From: Argopecten irradians
Taxonomy: Eukaryota > Mollusca > Bivalvia > Pectinida > Pectinidae
Assembly: GCF_041381155.1 (NCBI RefSeq)
Contig: NC_091144.1
Span: 32,978,980-33,042,979, forward strand
DNA length: 64,000 nt
Reading direction: 5' to 3'
Shown: one piece after another, positions 13,353-27,186 of the stretch
Numbering within the stretch: the first letter of the stretch is position 1
How the letters are laid out: the number at the start of each line of letters is the position of its first letter
Position numbers and translations under genes: made by a program
The notes under the pieces: model-generated
The model's input: only the letters and a program-made list of their open reading frames with translations
Database searches by the model: none
What the model was told of the DNA's origin: nothing

Positions 13353-13359
13353 AATTTTC

Positions 13360-15440
13360 CAGACTACTTTATAAAATGAAATACGTTTACACGTACGATT
13401 CCATTGATTTTTTCCAAAGGATTATCTTTTGCAAATCAATACGCAACGTCAATGTTTCTATTGTGACGTCACGATAACGTCGGGTTTCCGCGCCATTCTC
13501 GGATTTTTTTTCATCGTGGAATAAAAAAAAAGAATAGACCAATCAGAAAGCCAGAAACAAAGAAAAAATAATTATTGGTAGTTATCAAATAAAAATTAAC
13601 TGTGAATAAGCTAAGCTTTGTACTTACATTGTACTTCAGATTCAGCTAAGAAACGCTGCCGCACGAGTATGACATCGTAAAACTTCTCCAATTATATGTT
13701 CATGGCGATGACATTTGCATCGTCTGCTGTCATCGAGGAATGACCCATCCATATTTGAACTCATTTCACAAACTATCAGATGAGAAAGTGTGAATCTATG
13801 TAGAGAAATCCAAGTCAAAACATCAGTTGATGTTGTGTTGTTGTTGTGGTCCTACAGTTGTATATCCATTTGTAAGAACAGGTGAAAGAAATACATAATG
13901 CACGTGCCTTCACGCATGAGTGAATCTAGTCATGTAAGACATTGACGATAGCTAATTTCATGTACATTGCACGTGTTACAGCATAAATGTAAATTCAGGT
14001 CAAGATTGACGATGGGTTTGCTTTGACCAATGGATTAATCTTTTGAAAATATGATTTTTTTTTTGAAAAAGTATTCTTTCATATTGACGTACAAGTATTT
14101 TTTTTAAAGATTTTTTTTTAAATATGTAGAAGAAAAGGGAAAACACATATTCCTGTCGAGTGCCCCGACCAGGAATCGTACTCGGGTCTCTGGCGTAGAA
14201 ATCTACGGCTCTACCGACTGAGCCAAAGAAGCATGCTCCGTCAGCTGAGTGACAGAGACCGTATTTAACACTATGTACAAATCACACGACCCGCTCCTTT
14301 TACAAATATTTGTTATTCGTTAACCAAATACTTTAGTTTTCATTCTTCCCTTAACATTTTTCTACGCATTTTGACCCATATGTTTTTAAAATTGAACTCT
14401 TTGCCTTTGATTTGATCGTCACAGTGCTGTATGATCCATTTAGTTGAGCATTATACTGTTGCCTCTATAGCAGGGTGGGGTGGGTATATTCCTACAAAGA
14501 TGAAATTAAATGGCTATTTCTTTGAACGACACATACAGCTGTATGCATTTTTCAACTGTTTCGTCTTCTGAGTAGTTCATCTGTTCACACGAATAGAGAC
14601 GAAGAGAAACGTACTATGATCGAATACTGCTCCCATGGTGATCTTTGCTAATCGTATACCTGTTCGTCATCACGTTTTTGGTCAGATATTGTGGCCCCTG
14701 TTTCACCCTGATGTGAAGAAGTGTCAATGTGTTTGTCATTTTGTAACTTCCTTACTACTGTTCTTCATTGCCAGTAGGTGTTATTCAATCCTGAATGATC
14801 CAGGGGTTACTATCACTGTCGTTATACCCATCCCTGGACTATGTCATAGCAAAATTGAAGGTTCTATGTGCGACAACAGATCAAACAAGTAGTTTGGTTC
14901 TTTGATGTATATCAAAAGAATTGAGTAATTGTACACCATGAATGACTTTGGCTTTGAATCTGGGCATACTATCTCTGTAATCTTTAAAGTAAGTTTCTGC
15001 AGGCCTGTGATTGGTCAGTTTTTTCTCTCCTGAACTGACCTCAGGTTTGCTATGACATATATTCCAGAGGATGGTGTTCTCAGATTTCCATCATTAGTTA
15101 ACCTAAATGTTCTTTGATCTTACCACGGTTCCAATGAAATGCCCCAGGACCTCTTGGTACTAAAAAGGCATCCTTATGAAAAATAGATAATGGTGTCACA
15201 CTGTTTTTTTTTCTCTAAAGAAATTTTTCTTTATTTTCTCTTAGAATCTAAACTTATCTGTTGTGTTCCATGCATATTGATGATGTAAAATTTTGCTTCC
15301 TTTGATGTAATATTTCTGAGTTTAGTGTGGCCCTTTTATTCAATATATATTCTTCTTCAACATAAAATGTTTGTGTAAGATGTGCAATGTTTGTACATGA
15401 GTAGTGAAATCAGAGAGTTGATCGTCAGGAAATACAAGTT
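13360..15440. other. Non-genic stretch
   Basis: Only the tRNA-like sequence near 14,160 and T-rich runs; no gene seen. Confidence 0.5.
14157..14230 (-). other. tRNA-like sequence, probable SINE or pseudo-tRNA
   Basis: The minus strand reads TTTGGCTCAGTCGGTAGAGC (good box A) and a box B-like GAGTACGATTCC about 35 nt on. The anticodon region gives a stem with too small a loop and the acceptor arms do not pair. Confidence 0.4.
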
Positions 15441-15446
15441 TGGTCC

Positions 15447-15531
15447 TGGGTTTGAACACTACTGCTCACTTTTCAGCACCAATCACATTGATGCATGTGA
15501 TCAATTCCTCTTTCAAGTGTTCAAACCCAAG
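15447..15531. repeat. Small foldback, 15-bp arms
   Basis: TGGGTTTGAACACT at left and AGTGTTCAAACCCA at right form matching arms around a ~55-bp loop. Confidence 0.5.
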
Positions 15532-15700
15532 ATGGGTCTTTAGCTTGACAATTTCAAACAGTTGGAAAAATTGAAGTAGATTGTAACTGATTGATATATA
15601 CAGTTCAACTCTTACAGCATCTGACATTTGGAGTTGGAGAAAACCTGTTTTGTAGTTAGAAAACACTTTTTTTAGAGTTGGAGAACACCTTGTTTGGAGG

Positions 15701-15915
15701 GGCCACTGTGACCGAGTGGTTAACATGTCCCGACATATTACCACAAACCCTCCACCTCTAGGATGTGGGTTTGAATCCCAAGCGGGGTAGTTGCCAGGTA
15801 ATGACCGCTAGTCTGTGGTTTTTCTCTGGGTACACCAGCTTTCCTCCACCAACAAACCTGACACATCCTTATATGACGCTGGCTGTTAATAGGACATTAA
15901 ACTAATAAAACAAAA
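15701..15915 (+). mobile_element. Full-length tRNA-derived SINE with 13-bp target duplication
   Basis: 215 bp. tRNA-like head with box A (TGACCGAGTGGTTAAC) and box B (GGGTTTGAATCCC), then a tail with GTTAATAGGACATTAAAC and a short A-rich end. Flanked by CCTTGTTTGGAGG at 15,688-15,700 and 15,916-15,928. Mobilised by LINE machinery (family knowledge). Confidence 0.88.
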
Positions 15916-15929
15916 CCTTGTTTGGAGGA

Positions 15930-17560
15930 CCCGTCGTTCAAACCCAAGTCTGCCTCTCTAGATTTTCATGTGAAAATTATTTTTATGGTATTGTTGCATT
16001 TTATTTGTTGTTCAAGAGCAACCAGGAAATCGGGAAACAGACATCAGGTGTTTTTTGTGCATTCAGAAGAAGTCATGTAAAGATTTTCGTATAACTAAAC
16101 ACTGTGACCTCAAATGAAGGTCAAGGTCTATATTTGTAACAAACTTGGTTGCCCTTCATCCTAAGATATTACAAAACTATCACTTACAAGTCTGTGGGCC
16201 TCCTGGTTTTTGAGCTGCTTTGACCAAAAGAGGACACACAGATATGGCTCCAAAGTGTATCACACTTTAATGATGAGGATTAAATGTCCTTTTTTACATT
16301 TAATTTATTCTTTTTCCCAAGTTTTATGTCGTAATTATCTATATGTTGTTCATCAGGATTCCTCTTTTTACCATCCATGGAATGATACAGTAAATCAAAA
16401 CACAAACACAAGTCAATTATTTTTATTTTCACCCATGTTTTTATTCAACAATAATCCATTTTTCTCACTATTTGAGCATGACAATATTCTATCACCACAT
16501 AATGTGTTTTTACCTATCAGACAGTGCTTTGTCCCTTCCCTGGGGAGGCCGGACCATATTTATATATCTCCCCGGGCTATGGATCCCTACCCAGGGGTAT
16601 CGATTTATCTCCACAGCTTTAAGGAGGGACGATTAATTAGCATGATTTATTGATCCAGCGCATCACAAAGAAAGTAATTAACATTTTTTTTGTCTTTTTT
16701 TTTTCTAAAACAAAATGAAGTGTACTAAATTAACTAAATATTGCATCATCTTTCCAGATGATTAGATATGAAGACCAAGTTAATTAATATTGTTGAATTT
16801 ATATATGGGTGGAGTTAATTAATATTACAGGTCAGAGTTCACACACGTATGGCCTTGTTTACCAACAAATTGTTTACCAACAAATTGTTTACCAATATTT
16901 CACTGCTGATTTGCGGCTCAACATCAGTACACTACTTTAATACAGAAAAAAATACAATCATATGAAAATCAGCTTCTCAACTAAGTATGATATGATACAA
17001 GTGACAATGTGAGAATTTTTACCTTTGCATACAATAAAATTACGATACAAGTCCCTGTGTTGTAGCATCAGGCAATTGATTATCACTGCAACTATAGTTA
17101 ATATTTCCACCTGTCTTACATATCATGATCACGCTGGCCATGACCCCAAAAAAAATTCTTCAGACATACAAATCAGTAACAATACAAAAACACTTGATCT
17201 CCGATCCAAATATTAAAATAAATCAAGAAAATGGCATGCTTGCAAAAAATGATTGAATTCAATTCAAACAATACATAAATGACCTTACATAATAAGGTGA
17301 AGGTCACAAAGTCCAAGGTCATATACCTCAAAGTTGCACACAGTTGAGACCTCATATGATTTGATCAAGGTTGTTTGGTCCCATTGTCTACTGCCCAGTA
17401 CAAGTACAGCAAACAGGAAGAAATGATAAATGTTTGGGCTGCCATCTTCATTCATACCTATAGACATCTTGAATACCTTCATACAGACAATAATTATTTT
17501 TAATTATCAGAAATATTGTTTTTTCTCTGGTAAATATTTTATAATCACATGTTTTCAGAC
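15930..17560. other. Non-genic stretch
   Basis: Longest open frame (16,210-16,653, plus) has no recognised domain and an ordinary non-coding composition. Scattered AGGTCA words. Confidence 0.5.
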
Positions 17561-17569
17561 AAATAATGA

Positions 17570-17850
17570 AGATTATGAATTCATGCAGTTACATATTGTA
17601 ATTCATGAATCCATCAACATAGCATTTTTTAATTCACAAATTTGTCTATCAAACCATTGACTAAACATGAATTCATCAACCAGTTACTTATTATTGTATG
17701 AATTTATCAACAACACAATTCATGAATTTGTAAAATAATTCACTGGACCATTGATTGATAAACCAAACAATTCATGAATCTATTAGCTGATAAATCAGAA
17801 AATTCAAACTTTCATGAACAAATTAATTTAACAATTCATGAATTCAGAAA
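17570..17850. repeat. Array of ATTCATGAAT palindromes
   Basis: About seven full or partial AATTCATGAATT palindromes in ~280 bp, spaced roughly 30-50 bp in degenerate repeat units. Confidence 0.65.
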
Positions 17851-18108
17851 AGCATTTGGTAGATGGTGTGGTGTATTAATTATCAAAATCTTTTCATCAA
17901 GTTTACAAATCTCATTAAATTTAAACTGAGAGAACACTTAGTTACTCCATATGAAATAATTAAAAATTAAAAGTATAATAAAAAATAATGAAGAAACTAT
18001 TTCTTGAGCAACCTACTAAACATATTTTATATAGCAATAGAAATATATAATGTGTGTATATTATTACCGGGATAAGAAAGCCTCAAGGCTCGGTGTAGTA
18101 TTCACTAT

Positions 18109-18240
18109 TAAGACACTTATCACGTGTCTTAAATCAGATGTGGTGTTAAGACACATCAGAAGTGTCTTACTTAAAAGGTATGGGACATGTTACAAATGTC
18201 TTAATGAAGTGTACCAGTTAAGATATTTTCATGTGTCATA
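18109..18240. repeat. Tandem hairpin array, ~37-38-bp unit
   Basis: Two perfect 8-bp-stem hairpins (TAAGACAC-N7-GTGTCTTA at 18,109-18,131 and 18,147-18,169) followed by two degenerate ones near 18,180-18,203 and 18,217-18,240. Confidence 0.7.
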
Positions 18241-18277
18241 CTCATCATAATTAAGTGTCTAAACATTTACATAAAAT

Positions 18278-18369
18278 TGACTCACTCACCCCTCAAATTA
18301 CATAATGAACTGCTTCATCCATAGAACTAGAAGATCTCATTCTTGTCTTTAGGGGTGTAGATGAGTGAA
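18278..18369. repeat. ~90-bp foldback repeat, copy 2
   Basis: Starts GACTCACTCACCCCTCAAA, ends AGGGGTGTAGATGAGTGAA, with the shared inner word ATAATGAACTGCTTC. Confidence 0.6.
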
Positions 18370-21300
18370 TACAAATTAATAAAAATAAGAAATATTAGTC
18401 TTAAACAACTGAGGACAATGAATATTGCATTATATATTTTAATTGATATTTCTAAAAAAAAATGAAAAGTAATTTCAATGACATAAAATGAAAAATTTCT
18501 TCAAATGTGGAAAAAATTGTGCAAAAATAAATAAACGTTGCAGACCTTCAGAATGTCTTAAATGGTGTAGTGTGTTTGGCGTAAAACATAGATTTTAAAA
18601 TAAAACGATTTAAATAATAAAAATCTTTAAACATAATAGAAAACTTTCTCCTGTTGTCATGCAAGGCTCTTAGTGTTTTTCCCCCCTTCATGTTGTCATA
18701 GCAACCACGTCTGCTCATGCAGCTGAAACTGCCCTCTACATGTACAATGTATACATTCCCCCAGGGCAAGTAACTCTGAATGAATTAATAAGAGTTTTAA
18801 ATTTCACAGTGATCTTTTTAAAATAAAAAAATCTCCCTGTGGGCAATATAAAAGCTTAAAGTAAAACTATAAAATGTCTATTATATTATTGAACATGTAT
18901 AAACCAGTGTATTGTTTGATTAACAAGTTCAATCAGAAAAGTGATTTAATATCAGAAATTTTCTCTTATCATAAATCAGAATTGCAGAGAAATGGTGAAG
19001 TATTTTTTGGATAAGAGATATTGACAGCTGTATCAGATACCAACCCATAAATGATGTCCTGCTTTATATTCGTATTGAGTTAATCAAATATCCTCATTCA
19101 CTGTTTTTCAGCAATACGAACCAGAGAAGATGAACATCATAACTGCAATATCAATCGACATTTTTGTTTTCATATTTACTGAATGTTTCGGGTCCCTGAC
19201 CGCAACACTTGGCTAAAAGTGTCCAATGGTATGTTCGCCGGCCAATGAAACGGTGGCAATCCATTAATGTGGATGGCCCCACATGACTAGTCAAGGGAGC
19301 GGAGTGGCAGACCGCCATTAAATTAATCAGTCCAGTCAACGTCCATGTCATTCTTACTTTGTACGACGTAAACGCGAGCCTTTGAGGTCTGACACCTCTG
19401 CTTATCAGTGAGCTAAAAATCATATAAGAATTTTTTTTGAATAACAAAAAATTATCACAAGAAAGTCTCGCATATCTGCCAATGAAACTTGACCCAGTTT
19501 AGATATAATACCAGTGACTCCCCCACCAGCTTTTATACATATCGTATCGTCATTCATCCACCGTCAAAATACATTTTAAGCATTTCGCATGTAATTATAA
19601 ATCTGCTTTAAGTGTGTTTTTCAGTGTGTAAAGCCATCACTTGGACCATAAACGTTAAGATATGAAATGGTATTTAAAAGGCTGCCGAGAAAATTGAAAC
19701 TCTATTCATGCTTTTTTACGAAAATAACTGTCAAAATAAAATCGCTGATTTAACTCAAATCGGCTGGATTGTTTTTTAAGAATGTTGAATATATGTCTGT
19801 AGTACAATGAAAAAAACGGAGGTAGCTGGATTTTAAGGTTTGACATTAGAACTTGTCTGAAAACATTAGAATTGAAATATATTCACTTCTTTAGCAAAAA
19901 GGATTAGATAAGAGTATATATGATACATAAAACTTGACCCTTGACCTTTGTAACTGATCAGGTTTCTTCAGTTGTCGTGAAAAATCTCGTCTACGAAAGA
20001 TATACAAGGAAACAAAAAAAATTGTGATTCTGTTAACAGCTTATAAAGATATTCAAATTATAAAACCTTTAAATATTTTCTTTCATTAAGTTACAGTTTT
20101 ATCTGCCTTTTTTATTACTTCCGGCTGAGTTATCAATTTTTTTCTACAGTAAAAATTTCAAAATTAGACAGATTTTACCCATTAAATTTGATCTATTTTT
20201 ATATTTCAAACTGCTTTAATAGAATTTTAGTACCTAAATCAAGATTTTGGCAACCCAACCTGTTTTTTGTATATATTCAAACTGATAATTATTTTTTATA
20301 ATGATAAAATAATTTTCTTAAAATTGATGTATAATATTTGAATATGTTCTTTAAACTGATGTAAGTACACACAGGAATCTGTTTCTGATGTTTGTTCATC
20401 TCAAAAATATCTTTTTACAATAAATTTTGCCAATCTGAATGTTCTAAATGTTTCCAGGGATTTTACAGAATAATATAAAGTCTTTCAAAATAAAGTTCAT
20501 TTAAATATCATGTATTAATAAAATTATATAAGAATTACATGTGTTCCCTTATATGGTGTGATCTTAACATTTTACTAGAACATGCTTCTTCAAACTTATG
20601 AAGCATAATAAAGTTTTTCAAAATCAAGTTCTAATAAATTAATGTATATCATAAGTCATATTTCAGAACTAGATGCCTTAATGTTCCTGTAATGTTGTGA
20701 TTTGAACATCCTACTTGAACATGCTACTTTAAATTTATGTAGTGCTATACATCAGAATGCGACCCTTTAAATTGATATACAGCGTAATATGAAGTGATAC
20801 GGTGGACCCTATCCATTGTGAACATGACCCTTGTCGTGGCTTACAAGTGACTTCTCCGTGGTAACCGTGAAACAGCTACTTAAGTCTTTTTGTTATGAAG
20901 TCAATAATCAATGAAAGTGATCATTAACGTTTCCAAGGTTTTTATCATTGAAATATTTTCTGCATTTAACACATACAGTTCTAATAAATTGAAATATGCC
21001 TTTTACGGGGACATCTGTCACGGGGATACATCTGGAGCCTGAAGGTGTGAAAGGGCTTCTCTATAAACATCTGCTGAGGAATTGATAGAAAAACACGGCT
21101 ATGTTAAAATGTATGGAGAATGAAGTAAGCAGCACAGTACGATACAGACTCCTTAATGGGGGCTGTCACTGATCAACACAATCATGTAAACAGCTGCTTG
21201 GAATCTTCAATTCTTACTTCGGAACGTCATGGTTGCGGAAAAATACCACAACATTGAAATTAATAGGGCTTTTAACCTTCAGTCTATGGGTTTGCATAAG

Positions 21301-22450
21301 AAAAAAAAAAGAAAATTATCATCATTTCAACATCTGATGAGATAAAACAAGAAAAGAAATAGAATTTGTATATAAATACTTTTTTTGCATCCCCAACGTT
21401 CTCAATTATCTAACGTTTCAGGACATTTTTATTCCAGACAGGTCACACTTTTGTAAATGTTAATGCAACATAAAAATAAAGTTTTGTTAAATAAAATCTT
21501 ATGTTAAATTTTCTGTAATATAAAATATTATTTGATTAATGAGGAAAAACAATAATTATATGTTAAGATATTCGTTGAGAAAATTGACTGTTAAAGAAAA
21601 ACACAAAGGAAATTTAATTGCCTCATTGACTAAAACCTTTCAATTAGAATTTGCCAGTTTAATTTTGAAGGATTTTATGCGTGTGTTCAAAAACTGCACC
21701 TAACGCCTCGTGATTTAATGGAGTAGAAAATCAGTTTAAAATGTCAACAAAACATTTAGGAGAACCTGATTCGGAGGTGTGTTTTTTACATTTAGATAAA
21801 AGAGAAATAAAAGAAATGTTAAAATTTAATTGAATTCAAGCTCTCCTTACATGTACAAAACTTATCTGATGTTAATTTTAACTGGGCTATGAGATGTGGT
21901 AGGTTTTTATGCAACAAATCGACAAATATCCCGATATACCCATCGGACGTGATCCGTGACCTTGTAGCAGACGGTGTAATCTCACATATGCAAAAGGGTT
22001 AATCACGCTAATTTGCATATATGCAGTATGCATGCTCCTCTAATTGTTACACTCCAAAGATCAAAGGACACATACAGCCTCTTGTCAAGATTATCCTAAA
22101 TTTTAAATCTAGATAAAAACAATCAATGTGACATTTTAATCATGGTTTTAATAAAGTAGCACCACACAATGTGGCTTCCTGAGATGTTTGGCTCTGTACA
22201 AATCCAACACACACAGTCGTTGTCACACCCCATTAACTATCAGTAATATTCTTCACCAGTAAATTTTAATAGGAATTGCTAGACTTTCATCTGCATTCTA
22301 AAAATATTACCAAACACAACTGTTTAAGAGTTTCACCTTGATTGTCTAGATGATAAGTGAATGATAGAACTCGCTTGTGCATCAATAACATCAGAATCCA
22401 GCATTAAAAATCTATAGATCTCAATCAAAATTAAAATTGTTTGTTTAAAA
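18370..22450. other. Non-genic stretch
   Basis: AT-rich, no exons recognised. A segment at about 21,950-22,040 holds an ATTTGCAT octamer and several ATATGCA/TGCATATG words. Confidence 0.5.
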
Positions 22451-22453
22451 ATT

Positions 22454-22625
22454 TGTTGGGTTTAATTTGATTGGCTTAACGCCCTATTAACAGCCAGGGC
22501 CATTTAAGGAGGTGTCAGGTTTACAAGACTGAGGAAAGTCAAAGTTCCCGGAGAAAAAACTATCCCCCATGGTGTTAGGTCAGGTAATACTGATATCTTG
22601 ACCACTTGACCACCATGCCCCATTA
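22454..22625 (-). mobile_element. SINE copy, same family, minus strand
   Basis: The reverse complement has the tRNA-like head (GGTGGTCAAGTGGTCAAG) and the tail ending GGCTGTTAATAGGGCGTTAA. Box B is degraded; older copy. Confidence 0.75.
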
Positions 22626-22629
22626 GAAA

Positions 22630-25600
22630 CTGGCCAGTAATTAAACAAATATCAAGAAGAGGTAATAAATTAAATGATTATTTTAATTTTCCTTGCATAT
22701 CAAAACTATTTTTTAAAAAGTATTTTAAAAATGATTCCATTTTAATTCTTAAATATGCATGGTTATCTTCAAGTATATGCTAAATTTTGATTCAGGTATA
22801 AAAATACTAACAATACTGAAGAAAATTTATTTGAAAACATAACGGTCAGTTATGAATTCATACAAAATAATTCAACAGATAGACTGAAGGTTAAAAGAAT
22901 ATTGCATATCTGTGTATTTTAGAGGATTTAAATTTAGAAAGTTCAACACATTTGCTTCAGAAAACAAGAAAAATACAAATATTATTTTAATGGACTTTTG
23001 CTTGTAAAAATTCTAGGCCAATATTTATTTGAGCAGGCAGGCGCTTCCATTTTGATTAGAAATGTTCGAGAAAGAACATTGCAAAAATGAATTTACCATT
23101 AAATTCTGTCTGTTTACAATAACACAACAATTTTTACTAGCACATTACATTAAAAGTTTTGTAATTTTGTTTTGAATATGTTATAGTTAATAATTTCCTC
23201 ATAAGTATAGGAATATTATTGCCTCTCCCCCCCCGCCCTCCCCCATCATCCAGTCCCAATGCCATACGTTCCTATCCCACTGGCTGTCATAATGTTCAAG
23301 AAAACAACCATCACAGATGACATCAAATTTTGCACCATACAGTTTATTCATAATTTTGGTTATTAAATATTTTTCATTAAGACAGCGAACATCTCATATG
23401 AAGGTCTTGGAAGAACTAAAATTTTCAATATCATATGAATATTACATTCTCTTGATAATAATAGAATCCGTTTTTGGAAGATTTACGAGAACAATCGCCG
23501 TGATCCATCATAGGGTAATAATTTTGTCCAATATCGAACCCACCTCCCGATAGCTTGATTACCCAACACCATATTAACTTACGCTTTTTACCGTTCTAAA
23601 AACTTCCCAATTGGTTTATTAATTTCATGCAGTTGGAGCATCAGAAACTTTATCTAGGCATGACAATAGAAAATCTTTCATGTTCGATGCAATTGTAATT
23701 ATCATTTTTTTATTTTGAAACTTTTCATATGTAGATTATGCTCGGCTGATCAAAATATTGTGTGAAAATTTTATGGCTCTTTTGACAGCGTAATTTTTCA
23801 TGAACACAATAGAAATAAAAGTAGTCCATTTATTCGGGTGATTATTACACAAGCAGCCAATCACAGGGAAGCAACAGAGAAGAGAGATGTTTTCTAGCTG
23901 CTAAGTACAGTTTTCATAATGAGAATTAAACAATCAATCATAATCGTAAATTATTCCATAATATTTTTGATTCTATTGATAGGTAAGATTTAATGCTCAT
24001 GATATGTGCTATATTTGGTGGATTTAAAAAAAAAAATAGTTTTGTTTACTGCTGTATATCAGTTCAAATATATTTGTTTACTGCTGTATATCATTTTTTC
24101 AAGAATGGCATTTTTGTAATTTGGCATAACATGCTCTAATCCCTAAAATATTGAGTAATGGTGATGTATATGTATCAATGATTTGAGGTGCACCTGCTGG
24201 TATTAAAACACAAAATGTAAATCTAATGTAAATGTTAAATAAAGATATCTAAATTTAATTTTTCAGGATTTAAAACTGGAGAACAATTTGATTGAATACT
24301 AATTAATTAGCATAGACAATATTTGATTTTGATTTCAGAGCACCTTGTACCAGCATTTAAAAGTTTAGTAATGTTTGTGTTTGGGGCCTATGTACAACTA
24401 CGATCATTTAGAGATATGCCAGATTTTGCTAATGGAGGGAGGCTAGAGTTCTAGGAGAAAAATCATCAACCTACATGTTGTGCTATATAAGCAACTGTCC
24501 TATTTAGGCCCTAAACTGGTGGTGACAACCAAGAAGAGACAATTTAGTGATTGTATTAGAAGAATCTTTTGGTTTACTTTGTTCAGTTTAACATCCTATT
24601 AATATTGAAGGTCATTTGGGGACTTGCAAGGTTTAAGAGGAAAGTCAAAGTACTCAGAGAAAAAGCACCGACGTGCAGTCAGTGCCTGGCAACTGCCCCA
24701 CATGGATTTTGAACTCACAAGCCAAAGATGAAGGTAATATTGTGTCAAGAAGTGTTAGTTACCCCTTGGAATCTCCCTTGCACATTTCCTTAAGATGACA
24801 CAATTCCATGACACAATTCTATACAATATGGAAGACATGGTGAATCTAATGTATTCTTGTATTCATTTAAATGATATTTGCTGAATTCTGAGGATCGTTC
24901 AAATCACAGGATGGAAGAATTTTAAAATATCAGGGTTAACGCTAGAATTTTACATCTAACAAAGACAGGAAATTTATATCAGTCTACCTTGAGATCAAGT
25001 GTTATCGTCCGTGATGTTACAGTGTTTAACATATATTATGTAAAATATTGCGACTTTTTTCTAGCGAATGTTCTGTAACGAAAATCAATTTGTTCGCTTT
25101 GACACACTTTTAAGATTTTATGTATTTCTGGATGGCCATCAGAGAGATGCAGGGAGTTGGTGTGTTTAACGACTTTCGCTCGTTATGATACTGTAATCAA
25201 TCTGCAACGTTTTCCCATATAAATTTTCTGCCCTGATTGCGGTATGTAGAACCCGTACATTAATTAGCTATGCTGAAGCAGTCCAATATCAACATTACTG
25301 CATCCATAGGAAAATTGGTTTTACTAAATACTGCAGAATTTTCTGTTTCAGTCTGATTTATTTTTGTGGATCTATGTTTTCATTTTTGTGGTTTGAAATT
25401 CAGATATACTGGATCAAAATGACCAAATATTAAAGAAAACAATTGGTGTGAATTGTTGGTGTTTTGTTGCAAACATCAATACATGTGTGTTTTATACACT
25501 ATATATATATTCTTAATTCTTACCTAATTTTCCAACCGAACAAATATTTTCAGTGAGCATGAAAGACTAGATGACCATTGAAACGTTGACCAATAGTAAA

Positions 25601-26980
25601 ATTTTCTTAAGTAAAAAAAAAAATGAAAAAAAAAAAAAAAAAAGAATCAGTAGGTTAATTAAGAAAATAATTAAAACATAATGATATCATAGACCAGACA
25701 GATTCCTTGATTTTGAAACAGTAATACCTGGCATACCTGAAAGTTAAGCCTTGAAAAGTCGCCTTAACTAAAGGTAAAATAAAGTTGAAATGCATAAGTA
25801 ATGATAATCATGTGACTATATAAACTTGCTAATGATTAGTCATGTGACCATCATGTGCCTATCATGTGACCATTATGTGTCTACTTAAAGATGTCTGTGA
25901 CAATTAAGTGGAAGTTGGTTCAAGAGTTACCCTGTAAACAATTATGCAATGTAAGCAATAGTTTCCGATCACAACAGGGCAACTAGAATAAAGTTACCAG
26001 TCAAACTGGCTTCACACATACACACAGCAGTCGGAGTATTATGATGACCATGGAAGGGTAAGGAGCGGGCAGTTCTAGTCATTTCTGACCGTTAGAATGA
26101 CCGTTTCATTAGACCAGTCAAGCCATTTTGGTGAGACTCCATTTTCACACGAGTGATAACTATAACCCAATGGTATTCATACATCACACGTTCGTTTTCT
26201 AACTAATGGGAGATAACTCACAAAGGGAGATAATCCATAAGGGGTGATTACTCCCATCACACTAGAATATAGCCAGCACTAATTTGGTCTCCACTGACCA
26301 GGTGAAACATTGACCACCAGCATTATCTCCCTCCTTAACAATCATCCTTTGATTAAATCATGAATCTGAAAGTAATTGTGGTAACACTTGTCGTATTTCT
26401 ACAAACTGTCACATGAGAAAGTCTCACGCAATAAATATCTACGTGTCGAGGTAGACCACAAATACATATCCTCCATTTGTAACTATCTGTTATATATATA
26501 TATATATCACAATGTCTTGCTTTATGCTCTGTTCTGATTGGTCCAATCTTATAAGTCACCCACCGTTTGGCAGCAAATGTCCAAACGTTCTCCGGATTTA
26601 AAGGTCTTTGATATGGTTGTAGCGTCACCTCTAGGAGAATTGTAAGGAAAACTGAAGAATTTCACATACTGTGGCAGTACAACAGGTGTATAGGCTGATG
26701 GCAGTATATAAATGAACAACCTTGGAATCATCTTGACCTTTGTGCTTCAATGACCTCTGATGTGATGTAAGGGGAGATCACTCTACCAAACATAAAGTCT
26801 AGCTTCTAACGTATGGTTCTATTGAAATCACAAAATAAGCTGCCGTCTGATGAAGTTGGTACGAGCTGGGTGATAATAAGGTTTTGTGGGGGCCGGGCAC
26901 ATGAATCTGAACGGTTCCTCCAGCCTGGAACTCAGAAACAACGACTAAAGCAGGCTTCCACTGCGCTGCCCTCTACTTGT
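22630..26980. other. Non-genic stretch downstream of the receptor gene
   Basis: Contains one diverged SINE, C-runs at 23,226-23,246, poly-A at 25,614-25,643, GGGAGATAA words at 26,208-26,240 and a TA microsatellite at 26,491-26,507. No gene seen. Confidence 0.5.
24571..24769 (-). mobile_element. SINE copy, same family, minus strand, diverged
   Basis: The reverse complement retains the middle (GTTGCCAGGCACTGAC..., TTTTTCTCTGAGTACTTTG) and the tail AATAGGATGTTAAAC. The head is heavily diverged. Confidence 0.7.
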
Positions 26981-26984
26981 ACTG

Positions 26985-27135
26985 TAAACTGAATAGCTCA
27001 AGTGTAGCACTACTGTTGTTGAATAACACAAATAGCACTTTTTATCCATTGAATAACACAAGTGTAGCACAATTGTCTATTAAATAGCACAAGTGTAGCT
27101 CTGTCGTCTATTGAATAGCACTATGTAGTTATGGT
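26985..27135. repeat. ~40-bp tandem repeat beyond the receptor stop
   Basis: About four units of GAATAGCACAAGTGTAGCAC-type sequence. Likely 3' UTR or just past it. Confidence 0.65.
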
Positions 27136-27186
27136 GTTAGTTCACATACTCACAGTCTAAGTCCACTGAAGATCTTAAAGAACTTT

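Noticed and set aside
14157..14230. tRNA gene on the minus strand
   Set aside because: Box A is good but the anticodon loop is too small and acceptor strands do not pair.
16210..16653. 147-codon open frame on the plus strand
   Set aside because: No recognised domain, no splice context, composition like the surrounding non-coding DNA.
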